This document shows positions 1 through 8,706 of a DNA stretch of 64,000 nucleotides, piece by piece. The notes below the pieces were generated by a model. It was given only the letters and a program-made list of their open reading frames with translations. It was not told where the DNA came from and searched no databases. The stretch comes from Sphingomonadales bacterium (GTDB lineage Bacteria; Pseudomonadota; Alphaproteobacteria; Sphingomonadales; Sphingomonadaceae). Numbering within the stretch: the stretch's first letter is position 1; each line of letters starts with the position of its first letter. The DNA lies in the NCBI GenBank assembly GCA_027486415.1, contig JAIXPC010000008.1, positions 310,001 to 374,000 of the forward strand. The letters are read 5' to 3'. The position numbers were made by a program, and so were the translations under genes.

Positions 1-154
1 TGTCGCCGACACGCCGCTGAAGCGGTTCGGCACCGCCGACGAGGTCGCGGCCATGGCCGCCTATCTCGCCAGCGACGAAAGCGCCTACGTCACGGGCAGT
101 GAATTCCACATCGATGGCGGCATCCTCGCCGGATCGGCCGCCAGCCCGGAATGA
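1..154 (+). CDS. SDR family oxidoreductase, C-terminal fragment (5' end outside window)
   Basis: The frame is open from base 2 to the TGA at 152-154 and gives the last 50 residues of a protein. The fragment contains [20 protein letters not shown] followed by FHIDGG. This is the typical C-terminal signature of classical short-chain dehydrogenases/reductases, where the helix before the Y-V-T-G stretch leads to the conserved V/I-D-G-G at the end of the Rossmann fold. The nucleotide-binding and catalytic YxxxK regions lie upstream of the window, so substrate and cofactor cannot be judged. It is convergent with the acyl-CoA synthetase that ends five bases downstream on the other strand. A fatty-acid or hydroxyacyl-CoA role would fit that neighbour but is inference. 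Confidence 0.85.
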   Translation, partial: VADTPLKRFGTADEVAAMAAYLASDESAYVTGSEFHIDGGILAGSAASPE

Positions 155-158
155 GGCA

Positions 159-1718
159 TCAGCCCACCCGCCGATCCTGCCCTGCCCAATAGGGTTCGCG
201 CAGGTCCTTCTTCAGGATCTTGCCAGACGGGTTGCGCGGCAGCACGTCGATGAAATCCACGCTTTTCGGCACCTTGAAACCGGCGATGCGTTCCCGCGCA
301 AAGGCGATCAGTTCCTCGGGCGTCACGGGCGACCTTGCCACCACGATGGCCTTCACCGCCTCCCCCCACTTGGCGTCGGGCACGCCGATCACCGCGCAAT
401 CGGCCACGGCCGGATGCTCGTGCAGGGCGTTCTCCACTTCAGCCGGATAGATATTCTCCGCGCCCGAAACGATCATGTCCTTCACGCGGTCGTGGATATA
501 GAGATAGCCATCGGCATCCAGATAGCCGGCGTCGCCCGACAGATACCAGCCATCCACCACTGCCTTTGCGGTGGCTTCGGGCTTGTTGTGATAGCCGGCC
601 ATCACGCTGACCGACCGGATGCAGATCTCGCCGACTTCGCCCGGGCCGAGCGTGTTGCCCTCGCCATCGATGATCTTCACGTCGTTGCCCGGAAACGGCT
701 TGCCGCAGCCGCGCATGCGCTGGTTGCCGGCCGGATCATGGTCATAGGGCGGCAGATAGACGACGGTGCCGCAGGTTTCGGTGGCGCCATAGCATTGCAG
801 GAAGGCGGCATTGGGAAAGGCCGCCATCGATCGCCGCAGCACATCGAGCGGGATCGGCGACGCGCCGTAATACAGCTCGGTCATGCTGGTCAGGTCGGCG
901 GGCGCGCTTTCCAGATACTGGCAGATGGCCAGCAGCACGGCCGGCACGGCAAACATGCGGGTGATGCGTTCGCCGGCGATGGCCGCGACCATGCCCGGCA
1001 CATCCGGGCGCGGCAGGATCACCATTGTCGCGCCAGCGTCCAGCGCGTGCAGCGCCCAGCCGGTGCCGCCGATATGGAACAGCGGCATGGCCACCAGCGC
1101 CACGTCATCCTCGTCCCACGTCCCCCACGCCTCGCCGGTCAATCGCCCTTTCTCGATGGTGCCGAGCAACTGGCGGTGACTGAGCAGCGCGCCCTTGGGG
1201 AAACCGGTGGTGCCGCTGGTGTAAAGCTGCAGCGCGATATCGTCCGGCGCGATGGCCGGCATGGCTTCATCCGGCGTCTGGCCTGCCACCAGGTCGGCAA
1301 AGGCGAGGCGGCCTTCACAGGGGGCATCGAGCAGGATCACCGTCTTCAAACCGGTGGTGGCGCGCGCATCCTCCACCAGCGGCAGGAAGGCGGTTTCCGA
1401 AACGATCACGTCAACCCCGGCATCGCCAAGGATATAGGCGATTTCCCGCGCCACCAGCCGGGCATTGATCGCCACCAGCACGGCACCGACACGGAAACAG
1501 GCGCACATCAACGTGATGTAATCGGGGTGATTGAGCGCCAGCCAGCCGACACGGTCGCCGGGCTTGACGCCCAGGCTTCGCAGCAGCGCCACGGTCTTCA
1601 GCACGCGGGTGTGAAGATCGGCAAAGCTCCACACGGCACCATCGACGCGGATGGCGGGGCGCTGCGGTGCCGCGTTCGCATAATGCCCGGTGATCTCGGC
1701 AAGATTGGCAAAGCTCAT
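159..1718 (-). CDS. Acyl-CoA synthetase (class I adenylate-forming, FadD-like)
   Basis: Predicted cytoplasmic enzyme of 519 aa that activates a carboxylic acid with ATP and transfers it to CoA. The P-loop LYTSGTTGFPKG lies near residues 165-176, the YGATET motif near residue 300, then the hinge region YLSGDAGYLDADGYLYI-DRVKD, and the C-terminal A10 motif NPSGKILKKDLR with the catalytic lysine. The order and length match the family's usual 500-550 aa. The start at 1718 (MSFANL) was chosen because a GGAGG sits six bases upstream. Two further ATG codons immediately before it (1721, 1724) are alternatives. Substrate chain length cannot be read from the sequence. The nearest relatives by motif appear to be medium/long-chain or steroid side-chain ligases (FadD3-like). 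Confidence 0.93.
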   Translation of the reverse strand: MSFANLAEITGHYANAAPQRPAIRVDGAVWSFADLHTRVLKTVALLRSLGVKPGDRVGWLALNHPDYITLMCACFRVGAVLVAINARLVAREIAYILGDAGVDVIVSETAFLPLVEDARATTGLKTVILLDAPCEGRLAFADLVAGQTPDEAMPAIAPDDIALQLYTSGTTGFPKGALLSHRQLLGTIEKGRLTGEAWGTWDEDDVALVAMPLFHIGGTGWALHALDAGATMVILPRPDVPGMVAAIAGERITRMFAVPAVLLAICQYLESAPADLTSMTELYYGASPIPLDVLRRSMAAFPNAAFLQCYGATETCGTVVYLPPYDHDPAGNQRMRGCGKPFPGNDVKIIDGEGNTLGPGEVGEICIRSVSVMAGYHNKPEATAKAVVDGWYLSGDAGYLDADGYLYIHDRVKDMIVSGAENIYPAEVENALHEHPAVADCAVIGVPDAKWGEAVKAIVVARSPVTPEELIAFARERIAGFKVPKSVDFIDVLPRNPSGKILKKDLREPYWAGQDRRVG

Positions 1719-1810
1719 CATCATCCTCCCCACCCGGCATTTCTGCCGTGCGGCACGGCGGATTGCCACTGTCCATTGCGGGATGCGCGCCCTCTCTGTA
1801 TGGCCAGCCC

Positions 1811-2119
1811 ATGGAAAACACGGCGCTCGCCCTCGTCAACATCTTCATCATGATCACCCAGGTGCTGATCTGGGGCCTGGTGGTGTGGGCAATCGCCAGC
1901 TGGCTGGTGGCGTTCAACGTCATCAATACCCGCAACCGCTTCGTGGCCGGCATCCTCGATGCGCTCGATCGCATCTATGATCCGCTGGTGCGGCCGATCC
2001 GCCGCATCATGCCGGATTTCGGCGGCATCGATCTGTCGCCGCTAGTGCTGTGGCTGCTGCTGTCGGGTGCGCAACAGCTGGTGCCGGCGCTGGTGATGGA
2101 TACGGGGCTGCTGACATGA
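1811..2119 (+). CDS. YggT family membrane protein
   Basis: Protein of 102 aa with two hydrophobic segments (about residues 7-30 and 65-85) separated by a basic loop containing [21 protein letters not shown], the characteristic YggT loop. YggT proteins are small inner-membrane proteins linked to osmotic-shock tolerance or cell-division-associated functions; their biochemical role is not settled. The start MENTALAL was chosen because upstream codons overlap the divergent promoter region and give a non-hydrophobic leader. No strong ribosome-binding site is visible. The stop overlaps the folD start as ATGA, so the two are probably co-transcribed and translationally coupled. A yggT-folD pairing is plausible for an alphaproteobacterium. 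Confidence 0.88.
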   Translation: MENTALALVNIFIMITQVLIWGLVVWAIASWLVAFNVINTRNRFVAGILDALDRIYDPLVRPIRRIMPDFGGIDLSPLVLWLLLSGAQQLVPALVMDTGLLT

Positions 2120-2985
2120 CTGCGACACTGATCGACGGCAAGGCGCGCGCCGCCGCGCTGAGGGCCGAAGTGGCCACCGGGGTTGCCGCCTTCACGGCGC
2201 AGCATGGCCGTGCGCCGGGCCTTACCGTCGTGCTGGTTGGCGATGATCCGGCCAGCGCCGTCTATGTTGGCTCCAAGGGCAAGGCCACGCGCGAAGCCGG
2301 CATGATTTCGGGCGAACACCGCCTGCCGGCCAGCACGTCCGAAGCCGAACTGCTGGCGCTGGTTGCCAGCCTGAACGCCGATCCTGCGGTTGACGGCATC
2401 CTGGTGCAGATGCCGTTGCCCAAGCATATCAACAGTGATCGTGTGATCGCCGCCATCGATCCGGCCAAGGATGTCGATGGCCTGCACCCGATCAACACCG
2501 GCCTGCTGGTCAGCGGCCGCAAGGGCCTTGTGCCGTGCACGCCGTCGGGCTGCATGATGCTGATCCGCGAGGCCATGGGCGACATCAGCGGTGCCGAAGC
2601 CGTGGTGATCGGCCGCTCCATCCTTGTCGGCAAGCCGATGGCGGCGCTGCTCACCAATGCCAGCGCCACCGTCATCCTGGCCCACAGCCGCACCCGTGAT
2701 CTCGCCGCCCACGTGGCCCGCGCCGATATCGTGGTCGCTGCCGTCGGCATTCCCGGCATGGTGAAGGGCGACTGGATCAAGCCCGGTGCCTGCGTGATCG
2801 ACGTTGGCATCAACCGCATCGATGCGGGGGGCGGCAAGGGACGGCTGGTCGGCGATGTCGATTTCGATGGCGCTGTCACCCGTGCCGGCTGGATCACGCC
2901 GGTGCCTGGCGGCGTTGGCCCGATGACGATCGCCTGCCTGCTCGCCAACACGCTGGCTGCCGCCCACGCCCGGGCGGGTGGCTGA
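2116..2985 (+). CDS. folD: Bifunctional methylenetetrahydrofolate dehydrogenase / methenyltetrahydrofolate cyclohydrolase
   Basis: Protein of 289 aa. It interconverts 5,10-methylene-, 5,10-methenyl- and 10-formyl-tetrahydrofolate with NADP and supplies one-carbon units for purines and formyl-Met. Visible signatures: Y50-V-x-x-K54 of the catalytic site ([10 protein letters not shown]), [20 protein letters not shown], the PCTPSG loop, the nucleotide-binding segment [14 protein letters not shown], and the C-terminal [16 protein letters not shown]. Length and motif order are standard for FolD. The start MTATLIDG overlaps the yggT stop by four bases, and the gene's own stop overlaps the marC start as TGATG, so yggT-folD-marC form one tightly coupled transcription unit. 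Confidence 0.97.
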   Translation: MTATLIDGKARAAALRAEVATGVAAFTAQHGRAPGLTVVLVGDDPASAVYVGSKGKATREAGMISGEHRLPASTSEAELLALVASLNADPAVDGILVQMPLPKHINSDRVIAAIDPAKDVDGLHPINTGLLVSGRKGLVPCTPSGCMMLIREAMGDISGAEAVVIGRSILVGKPMAALLTNASATVILAHSRTRDLAAHVARADIVVAAVGIPGMVKGDWIKPGACVIDVGINRIDAGGGKGRLVGDVDFDGAVTRAGWITPVPGGVGPMTIACLLANTLAAAHARAGG

Positions 2986-3644
2986 TGTTCGAAGGCGCGC
3001 TCTTCCAGCTGTTCATTTCCTCGTTCGTCACCCTGTTCGTGGTGATCGATCCGCCCGGCTGCGTGCCGATCTTTTCCAGCCTCACCGCCGGCACCACGCC
3101 CCGCCACCGGCGCGACATGGCGATCCGGTCCAGCCTGATCGCCGGCGGCGTGCTGATCGCCTTTGCGCTGGGCGGGGAAGCCTTTCTGTCGGCGCTGGGC
3201 ATCACGCTGCCCGCCTTCAAGATCGCCGGCGGACTGATGGTGTTCGTCATCGCCATCGACATGGTGTTCGAAAAGCGCACCCAGCGCCGCGAAAACCGCG
3301 CCGAAGAGGTGAAATCCGCTGCGGATGCCGCTGGCAAGCCACTGGAAGAAGAAGATATCTCCGTCTTCCCGATGGCCATTCCGATGCTGGCCGGCCCTGG
3401 CTCGATCGCATCGGTCATGCTGCTGTCGGCCAAGACCGGCGATCTGGTGCAGGAAGCCGTGGTGCTGGCGGCGCTGGTGGCGGTGCTGGCGCTCACCCTG
3501 CTCTGCCTGATCGCTGCCGGGCCGATCATGAAGCTGATGGGCGCCAAGTTCGAAGGCGCGCTCACCCGCTTGCTGGGCGTGGTGCTGGCGGCGCTGGCGG
3601 CACAATTTGTCGTCGACGGCATCAAGCAGAGCTTTGGCCTCTGA
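2985..3644 (+). CDS. MarC family integral membrane protein
   Basis: Protein of 219 aa with about six hydrophobic helices and the family's N-terminal signature LFVVIDPPGCVPIF (usually DPxGxxP). The internal AFKIAGGLMVF-AIDMVF and MAIPMLAGPGSI segments are also typical of MarC/UPF0056 proteins. The family was named for the E. coli mar locus but is not itself an established drug exporter, so its function remains unclear. The ATG at 2985 overlaps the folD stop (TGATG), showing coupling. The central loop between helices is charged and probably cytoplasmic. Confidence 0.93.
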   Translation: MFEGALFQLFISSFVTLFVVIDPPGCVPIFSSLTAGTTPRHRRDMAIRSSLIAGGVLIAFALGGEAFLSALGITLPAFKIAGGLMVFVIAIDMVFEKRTQRRENRAEEVKSAADAAGKPLEEEDISVFPMAIPMLAGPGSIASVMLLSAKTGDLVQEAVVLAALVAVLALTLLCLIAAGPIMKLMGAKFEGALTRLLGVVLAALAAQFVVDGIKQSFGL

Positions 3645-3698
3645 TCCTCGACACGCGCCGCCGGGCGCGACACAGTGGCGGCAAAGGAGACGCACACC

Positions 3699-4364
3699 AT
3701 GTCATCAGCCCTCATCATCGGTGCCTCACGCGGGATCGGCCTTGGCCTGGCCGGCGAGCTGGTCGGGCGCGGGTGGGACGTGGTTGCGACGCATCGCGGC
3801 CCGGCCCCGGCGCTGGCCGCCACTTGCGCGCTCACGCACGTCTGCGATATCGATGATGATGGCAGTGTCATGGCCCTGGTCGCGGCACTGGGCGATGCGC
3901 GCTTCGATCACGTGCTGATCAACGCCGGCATCATGGGCAATCGCGGCGACACCGCCAGCACCGTCACCCGTGACGCCATGGCGCAACTGATGTGGACCAA
4001 CGCCATTGCCCCGGTGCGCGCGGCACGGCGGCTGCTGCCCCTGGTGAAGGATGGCGGTTCCGTCGGGTTCATGACCTCGATCCTGGGCAGCGTGGCGGGT
4101 CGCAACCACGCCCATGCCGAGCTCTACAGCGCTTCAAAGGCCGCGCTCAACAGCCTGACCCGCGGGTTTGCCGCGCAGGACGTCGGCAAGCGCAACATCG
4201 CCGTGCTCAATCTCCACCCCGGCTGGGTGAAGACCGACATGGGCGGCGACGGCGCCGATATCGACGTGGCGACCAGCGTGAAGGGTCTGGCCGACGTCAT
4301 TGCCACCGCGCGGCCTCCGGGACAGCGCTATGTTGATTACACCGGGGCCGGCCTTCCGTGGTGA
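3699..4364 (+). CDS. SDR family oxidoreductase (C-factor / sepiapterin-reductase-like)
   Basis: Cytoplasmic NAD(P)-dependent oxidoreductase of 221 aa. The N-terminal nucleotide-binding motif is GASRGIG (TGxxxGxG type), followed by NAGIMG after the fourth strand, a serine in TSILGSVAG and the catalytic YSASKAALN (Y-x-x-x-K). This short form, with HPGWVKTDMGG near the end, resembles the CsgA/C-factor-like SDR branch. The start at 3699 was preferred over one eight codons upstream because AAGGAG lies nine bases before it. It follows marC by 54 bases and may be part of the same unit. A strong hairpin and T run follow the stop. Substrate unknown. Confidence 0.92.
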   Translation: MSSALIIGASRGIGLGLAGELVGRGWDVVATHRGPAPALAATCALTHVCDIDDDGSVMALVAALGDARFDHVLINAGIMGNRGDTASTVTRDAMAQLMWTNAIAPVRAARRLLPLVKDGGSVGFMTSILGSVAGRNHAHAELYSASKAALNSLTRGFAAQDVGKRNIAVLNLHPGWVKTDMGGDGADIDVATSVKGLADVIATARPPGQRYVDYTGAGLPW

Positions 4365-4386
4365 TCGCAGGCCCGACATGAAGAAT

Positions 4387-4421
4387 GGGCGCCGCTCCCA
4401 TCCGGAACGGCGCCCCTTTTT
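4387..4421 (+). terminator. Rho-independent terminator after the SDR gene
   Basis: An eight-base-pair stem GGGCGCCG / CGGCGCCC (4387-4394 with 4408-4415) with a 13-base loop is followed by a C and a run of five T. It lies 22 bases after the SDR stop and 16 bases before the end of the convergent PEP-CTERM gene, so it could also serve that gene, although the T tract favours the plus strand. Confidence 0.8.
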
Positions 4422-4436
4422 CAACAGTCCAACCGA

Positions 4437-5129
4437 TCAGGCGGTGACAGACTTGCGGCGGCAGCGCGATGCCAGGCCGACCAGGCCAAAGCCGGCGAGC
4501 AAAAGCACCCAGCTGCCCGGTTCCGGCACCACCGTGCTGGACACGCTGACATTGTCGAGGATCGGGCCTGACGAATCGTTCGGCCCACCGGCGCCAAAGG
4601 TCAGGCGCAGGGTGCCGGCGCTGGTCGGAACGAATGAGAGCACATAACGGCCGAATGCGCGATTGCGGACGATGGTTTCGGTGTAGGTGCCGAATCCGGT
4701 GCGGTTGGCCCCGGTGCCGCCATAGCTGCCCTGAAAACCCGAACCGAGGGTGAACCGGGCAATGGTTTCCGGGTTGGTGAAGTCCAGCGCGAAATTGAAC
4801 GTGTCGGTCGTGGGGGTCGCACGCGGGTTGCCGGCGAGATCAAAGGCCACGGTGATCAGCTTGCCACCGATGAAGTTGATGCCGGTGCTGGTGATCGAAC
4901 CGATGTTGTTGGAACCGACAAGATCGACGCAGCGGCCGATGCCGCCGACGCACGTCACGCCGGACTGGCCGCTGCGGATCACGTCGACCTGGCCCGAAAC
5001 GGTGAAGCCCGGAATGTTGGTCGCATTGTTGGCAACGGGCGCCGAATCGAAATCCTGGCCGAACAGTGTCGTGGCATTGGCCGGCATCGCCATCACGGCA
5101 GCAGCAGCAAAAGCGGTAAGCAAGCGCAT
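4437..5129 (-). CDS. PEP-CTERM sorting domain-containing secreted protein
   Basis: Protein of 230 aa with an N-terminal signal peptide (MRLLTAFAAAAVMAMPANA, cleavage probably after ANA). A beta-rich domain of about 170 residues with LDNVSV near its end follows. The C-terminus carries a PEP-CTERM anchor: VPEPGSWVLLLAGFGLVGL and then a basic R/K cluster. Such tails are recognised by exosortase (EpsH/XrtA type) and are common in exopolysaccharide-producing Gram-negatives. The start was chosen because AAGGAG lies nine bases upstream. The middle domain matches no family I recognise; spacing of its Gly/Asn-rich strands suggests a jelly-roll or lectin-like fold (inference). No exosortase gene is in this window. 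The gene is monocistronic, with an AT-richer leader upstream. Confidence 0.85.
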   Translation of the reverse strand: MRLLTAFAAAAVMAMPANATTLFGQDFDSAPVANNATNIPGFTVSGQVDVIRSGQSGVTCVGGIGRCVDLVGSNNIGSITSTGINFIGGKLITVAFDLAGNPRATPTTDTFNFALDFTNPETIARFTLGSGFQGSYGGTGANRTGFGTYTETIVRNRAFGRYVLSFVPTSAGTLRLTFGAGGPNDSSGPILDNVSVSSTVVPEPGSWVLLLAGFGLVGLASRCRRKSVTA

Positions 5130-5488
5130 GAAATACTCCTTTGACAGCGTTTCATGCAAATGGCGTGCCAAATGGCCGATTCCGCAATTTCTCCCGTCAG
5201 AACAAATTCTTGGCGCTTTCATCCCACGCCAAACGGCCAATATATGTAAACCGTGCCGACATGGCGACGGACGACTCCCCCCCTGGCGCTGGCGCATCGC
5301 TGCGAAATCGCCTTCGACTCGGACGGCTTCCGGCCTCAGGCGATCACGTCGTTCAGAATGATTTCGTGTTTGTTTCCAGACCGGTCGTCAGACGCCTTGG
5401 CGGGGCGTCGCGCCCACGCCAAGTCGTAAAATCTGCCGACAGGAACCGGCAACGGCGAAGTGCCAATTCAAAAGCACTGTTTGCGACG
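5130..5488. other. Gene-free interval between the PEP-CTERM gene and argG
   Basis: About 360 bases without a convincing coding frame. The part next to 5130 must hold the promoter and ribosome-binding site of the PEP-CTERM gene (AAGGAG visible). The part next to argG contains a long near-perfect hairpin at 5396-5423. I see no tRNA, repeat array or riboswitch-like pattern that I can name. Base composition is a little less GC-rich than the flanking genes. Confidence 0.6.
5396..5423 (-). terminator. Strong hairpin downstream of argG, possible terminator without a U tract
   Basis: CTTGGCG + GGGCG (5396-5407) pairs with CGCCC + CGCCAAG (5411-5423) around a TCG loop, a twelve-base-pair stem with a single bulged A at 5416. 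It lies 66 bases beyond the argG stop. No T run follows on either strand, so classical intrinsic termination is doubtful. It could be a 3' end-stabilising or Rho-assisted structure. Confidence 0.35.
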
Positions 5489-6709
5489 TTAACGTCCGTC
5501 CCGACGCCCCAGCAGTCGCAGCCGCAGGGCGTTCAACCGGATGAAGCCGGCAGCGTCACGCTGGTCATAGGCACCGCGGTCATCCTCGAACGTCACGATG
5601 CCGGCCGAATAGAGGCTGTGCGGCGACTTGCGGCCCACCACGCCCACATTGCCCTTGTAGAGCTTCAGCCGCACGGTGCCGGTCACCTTGTCCTGGCTGT
5701 GATCGATGGCGGCCTGCAGCATCTCGCGTTCCGGCGCGAACCAGAAGCCGTTGTAGATCAGCTCGGCATATTTCGGCATCAGCTCATCCTTCAGATGCGC
5801 CGCGCCGCGATCCAGCGTGATCTGCTCAATGCCACGGTGCGCGATGTGGAGGATGGTGCCGCCCGGCGTTTCATACATGCCGCGCGACTTCATGCCGACG
5901 AAACGGTTCTCCAGCAGATCGAGCCGGCCTATGCCGTGGCGCTTGCCCAGTTCGTTCAGCCGGGCCAGCAGCGTGGCCGGCGACAGGCCTTCGCCGTTGA
6001 TGGCAACCGCATCACCGCGTTCGAAATCGACGGTGATATACTCCGGCGTATCCGGCGCCTCTTCCGGGTGATCGGTGCGGCTGTAGACATAGTCCGGCAC
6101 CTCTTCCCACGGGTCTTCCAGCACCTTGCCCTCGCTGGAGGTGTGCAGCAGGTTGGCATCGGTGGAGAACGGGCTCTCGCCGCGCTTGTCCTTCGAAACC
6201 GGGATCTGGTGCTGTTCGGCAAAGGCGATCAGCGCCTCGCGGCTGGTCAGGTTCCATTCCCGCCACGGCGCAATGATGCGGATATCGGGCGACAGCGCGT
6301 AATAGCCGAGTTCAAAGCGAACCTGGTCGTTGCCCTTGCCGGTGGCACCGTGCGACACGGCATCGGCGCCGGTCATCCGGGCGATCTCGATCTGGCGCTT
6401 GGCGATCAGCGGCCGCGCGATCGAGGTGCCGAGCAGATACAGGCCTTCATAGAGCGCATTGGCGCGCATCATCGGGAACACGAAGTCCTTCACGAACTCT
6501 TCGCGCAGGTCGTCGATGAAGATGTTTTCCGGCTTGATGCCCAGCATCAGCGCCTTGGCGCGGGCCGGTTCCAGCTCCTCGCCCTGGCCAAGGTCGGCGG
6601 TGAAGGTCACCACTTCGCATTGATACTCGGTCTGCAGCCACTTCAGGATCACGCTCGTATCGAGCCCGCCCGAATAGGCCAGCACCACCTTCTTCACCGA
6701 ATCAGCCAT
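5489..6709 (-). CDS. argG: Argininosuccinate synthase
   Basis: Cytoplasmic enzyme of 406 aa that ligates citrulline and aspartate with ATP cleavage to AMP in arginine synthesis. The N-terminal PP-loop AYSGGLDTS (residues 11-19) binds ATP. The [13 protein letters not shown] segment and a C-terminal RLKLYKGNV segment are characteristic of the family. Length matches the ~400-aa bacterial class rather than the longer E. coli form. The ATG at 6709 places the PP-loop at the usual distance from the N-terminus. The gene appears monocistronic; argJ of the same pathway is 24 kb away in this window. Confidence 0.97.
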   Translation of the reverse strand: MADSVKKVVLAYSGGLDTSVILKWLQTEYQCEVVTFTADLGQGEELEPARAKALMLGIKPENIFIDDLREEFVKDFVFPMMRANALYEGLYLLGTSIARPLIAKRQIEIARMTGADAVSHGATGKGNDQVRFELGYYALSPDIRIIAPWREWNLTSREALIAFAEQHQIPVSKDKRGESPFSTDANLLHTSSEGKVLEDPWEEVPDYVYSRTDHPEEAPDTPEYITVDFERGDAVAINGEGLSPATLLARLNELGKRHGIGRLDLLENRFVGMKSRGMYETPGGTILHIAHRGIEQITLDRGAAHLKDELMPKYAELIYNGFWFAPEREMLQAAIDHSQDKVTGTVRLKLYKGNVGVVGRKSPHSLYSAGIVTFEDDRGAYDQRDAAGFIRLNALRLRLLGRRDGR

Positions 6710-6858
6710 CGTCGTTCCCTCACGTTGTGGGGGTGCGCCTATTGGACAAGGCGCAGGCGCGCAAGACGGTGGGACCGAAGGTGGATCACTTCGCCAACAA
6801 CCTCCCCGACAGGCCTTGCGCCACCGCGCTCACGCCGCGCGCGCACGAATGGCCGGGT

Positions 6859-8352
6859 TTACTTCTGCCGGCGGATGAAATCCCTGAGGTCGTTCGACAG
6901 TTTCAGCCGATCCTGGCCGCGCACATACATCATGTGACCGGCGTCATAATAATGAAATTCGGTGCGGCCTTCCGGCCAGCCGGGGCGGTTCATCGAATAT
7001 TCGGCAAAGTGGAACGGGGTGGCAAAATCATACCAGCCCTGGCCAACCCACACCTTGGTCTTGCTGTTCTCCCGCAGCGTGCGGGCGAGGCCGGGAGCAA
7101 CGTTGACATAGGCATCGCGGCCATTGCCCAGACGCCAGTCCCACGGGCCGACGCCGCCGATGGAGACATAGGAACGGTCGGTCTTGTAACCGAGGTCGCC
7201 CCGCAGATAGGCGTTCACCGCCGCAGGGTAGGACGCATCGATGCCGTAGAAGCTGGGATCATTGTCCGGCCCTTCACCGGCATTGTCATAATCCTTGCCG
7301 GTGTAGCGCGCGTCCAGGCGCCCGATGGTGAGGCCGCGATCGCGCAGCAGTTCCTTGTAGAAGCGGCCGGGCGTCACGCGCAGGTTGGCCTGTTCCAGAT
7401 AGGTTTCCGACAGGCCGGTGAAGCGGGCCAGTTGCTTGCGGATGGCGGCGCGTTCGGCTGCGGGCAGGCTGTTCCCCTTGATCAGCGCGGTGATGTAGGG
7501 GCCGGTGGCAAAGGCGCGGGCCTCGGCGGCCCATGCCTCGACGCTGGCCGGCTTATTCGGGATCTTGTCGTGATACCAGGCCGCGGCGGCATAGCTGGGC
7601 AGCAGGCCCATATACTGCATCTCGTTGCCTTCATCCTCGGCCTCAAGCCCGAAATCGAGGATGGCGGAGATCAGGACGACGCCGTTCAGCGCCACGTCGT
7701 TGTACTGGCGGTTGAGTTCATAGGCGACGGCGGCCGAACGGGTGGTACCATAGGATTCGCCACCAAGGAATTTCGGCGCATTCCAGCGGTTGTGCTCATT
7801 CAGCCACAGCCGGATGAACTGGGCGACGGATTCGGCGTCGGACTTCACGCCCCAAAAGCTCTTGGGATCGGTCTTGCCCATGGCGTATGACCAACCGGTG
7901 CCAACCGGATCGATGAACACCAGATCGGCGACATCCAGCAGCGATTCGGGGTTGTCGCTGATGTCATAGGGCGGCGCGCCATCATCCTTGGCATCAGGGA
8001 TGTTCACCCGCTTCGGCCCAAAGGCGCCCATGTGCAGCCACAGGCTGCCCGAACCGGGGCCGCCATTGAACAGGAAGAACACCGGGCGGTTCGGCTCGGC
8101 ATTGTCCTTGATGTAGCTGGTGGAGAAGATGGCGGCGGTGGGGTTGCCGTCCTTGTCCTTCAGGAAGGTTTCGCCGGCGATGGCGGTGTAATTCATCTTC
8201 ACGCCGCCAAAGGTGCCGCTGCGCTTGGCGACGACGCGATTGGGGGCAGGAGCGCCGGCAGCGGACTTGTCGGCCGGCTTGTCCGCCGATTGCGCCAGCA
8301 CCGGCGCGGCCAGCAAAGCCGTCGCCAGCAGCATCGAACCAATACGCAGCAT
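6859..8352 (-). CDS. S10 family serine carboxypeptidase-like protein, exported
   Basis: Protein of 497 aa with a signal peptide (MLRIGSMLLATALLAAPVLAQ) and an Ala/Lys/Pro-rich linker. The mature chain shows the S10 layout: oxyanion region FNGGPGSGSLWLHMGAFGP, nucleophile in GGESYGTTRS, a C-terminal aspartate in GQGWYDFATPFHFAE and the histidine in YDAGHMMYV. S10 enzymes remove C-terminal residues from peptides; bacterial members of this size are usually periplasmic or secreted. The start was chosen on GGGGAGG about six bases upstream and the hydrophobic leader. The small gene at 8402-8626 lies immediately upstream on the same strand and may share its transcript. Confidence 0.92.
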   Translation of the reverse strand: MLRIGSMLLATALLAAPVLAQSADKPADKSAAGAPAPNRVVAKRSGTFGGVKMNYTAIAGETFLKDKDGNPTAAIFSTSYIKDNAEPNRPVFFLFNGGPGSGSLWLHMGAFGPKRVNIPDAKDDGAPPYDISDNPESLLDVADLVFIDPVGTGWSYAMGKTDPKSFWGVKSDAESVAQFIRLWLNEHNRWNAPKFLGGESYGTTRSAAVAYELNRQYNDVALNGVVLISAILDFGLEAEDEGNEMQYMGLLPSYAAAAWYHDKIPNKPASVEAWAAEARAFATGPYITALIKGNSLPAAERAAIRKQLARFTGLSETYLEQANLRVTPGRFYKELLRDRGLTIGRLDARYTGKDYDNAGEGPDNDPSFYGIDASYPAAVNAYLRGDLGYKTDRSYVSIGGVGPWDWRLGNGRDAYVNVAPGLARTLRENSKTKVWVGQGWYDFATPFHFAEYSMNRPGWPEGRTEFHYYDAGHMMYVRGQDRLKLSNDLRDFIRRQK

Positions 8353-8401
8353 CAGATCCTCCCCTTGTGCCGCGCCGGGATAGCGGGGCGCGGCGGGGAG
8401 T

Positions 8402-8626
8402 TCAATCGGAAGACTTTGGCGTCTTGGCCAGCTTGCCCATGCCCCAGGCGCCCACCGCCAGCGCCGCCAAGCCCAGCGGGGAGACCCGGCGCAGGACGAA
8501 CGGCAGCGCGACGGCGGCGACATTACCGATCGGGCCAAGATTGGCACCCGACACGCGGGAGGCGATGCCGCGGGTGGCAGCGCCGGCAGCGGCGCGGACG
8601 GCAAGACGGGTGAGCGGATTGGCCAT
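8402..8626 (-). CDS. Small hypothetical membrane-associated protein (74 aa)
   Basis: Ala/Gly-rich 74-aa protein starting MANPLTRLAVRAAAGAATRG, with a hydrophobic stretch around residues 38-62 that could form one or two membrane segments, and a KLAKTPKSSD tail. AAGGAG sits eight bases before the ATG at 8626; a GTG three codons earlier is less well placed. The good ribosome-binding site and codon use like its neighbours support a real gene. I recognise no family. It lies 49 bases upstream of the S10 peptidase on the same strand, so co-transcription is likely. Confidence 0.65.
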   Translation of the reverse strand: MANPLTRLAVRAAAGAATRGIASRVSGANLGPIGNVAAVALPFVLRRVSPLGLAALAVGAWGMGKLAKTPKSSD

Positions 8627-8706
8627 GAAGATCACTCCTTGTTGCGGATCATTCTACCACGCCGCGACGGCTCGCGCGACGCTGCCGGGCGCGCTATGCA
8701 CACCGA

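Noticed and set aside
99-1853. Long open frame (584 codons) on the plus strand across the acyl-CoA synthetase region
   Set aside because: It is the shadow of the minus-strand synthetase, whose P-loop and A10 motifs are unmistakable. The plus-strand translation is rich in His/Arg/Gly with no domain, typical of antisense frames in GC-rich DNA.
5141-6937. Open frame of 598 codons opposite argG
   Set aside because: Shadow of argG; same antisense composition, no SD and no family features.
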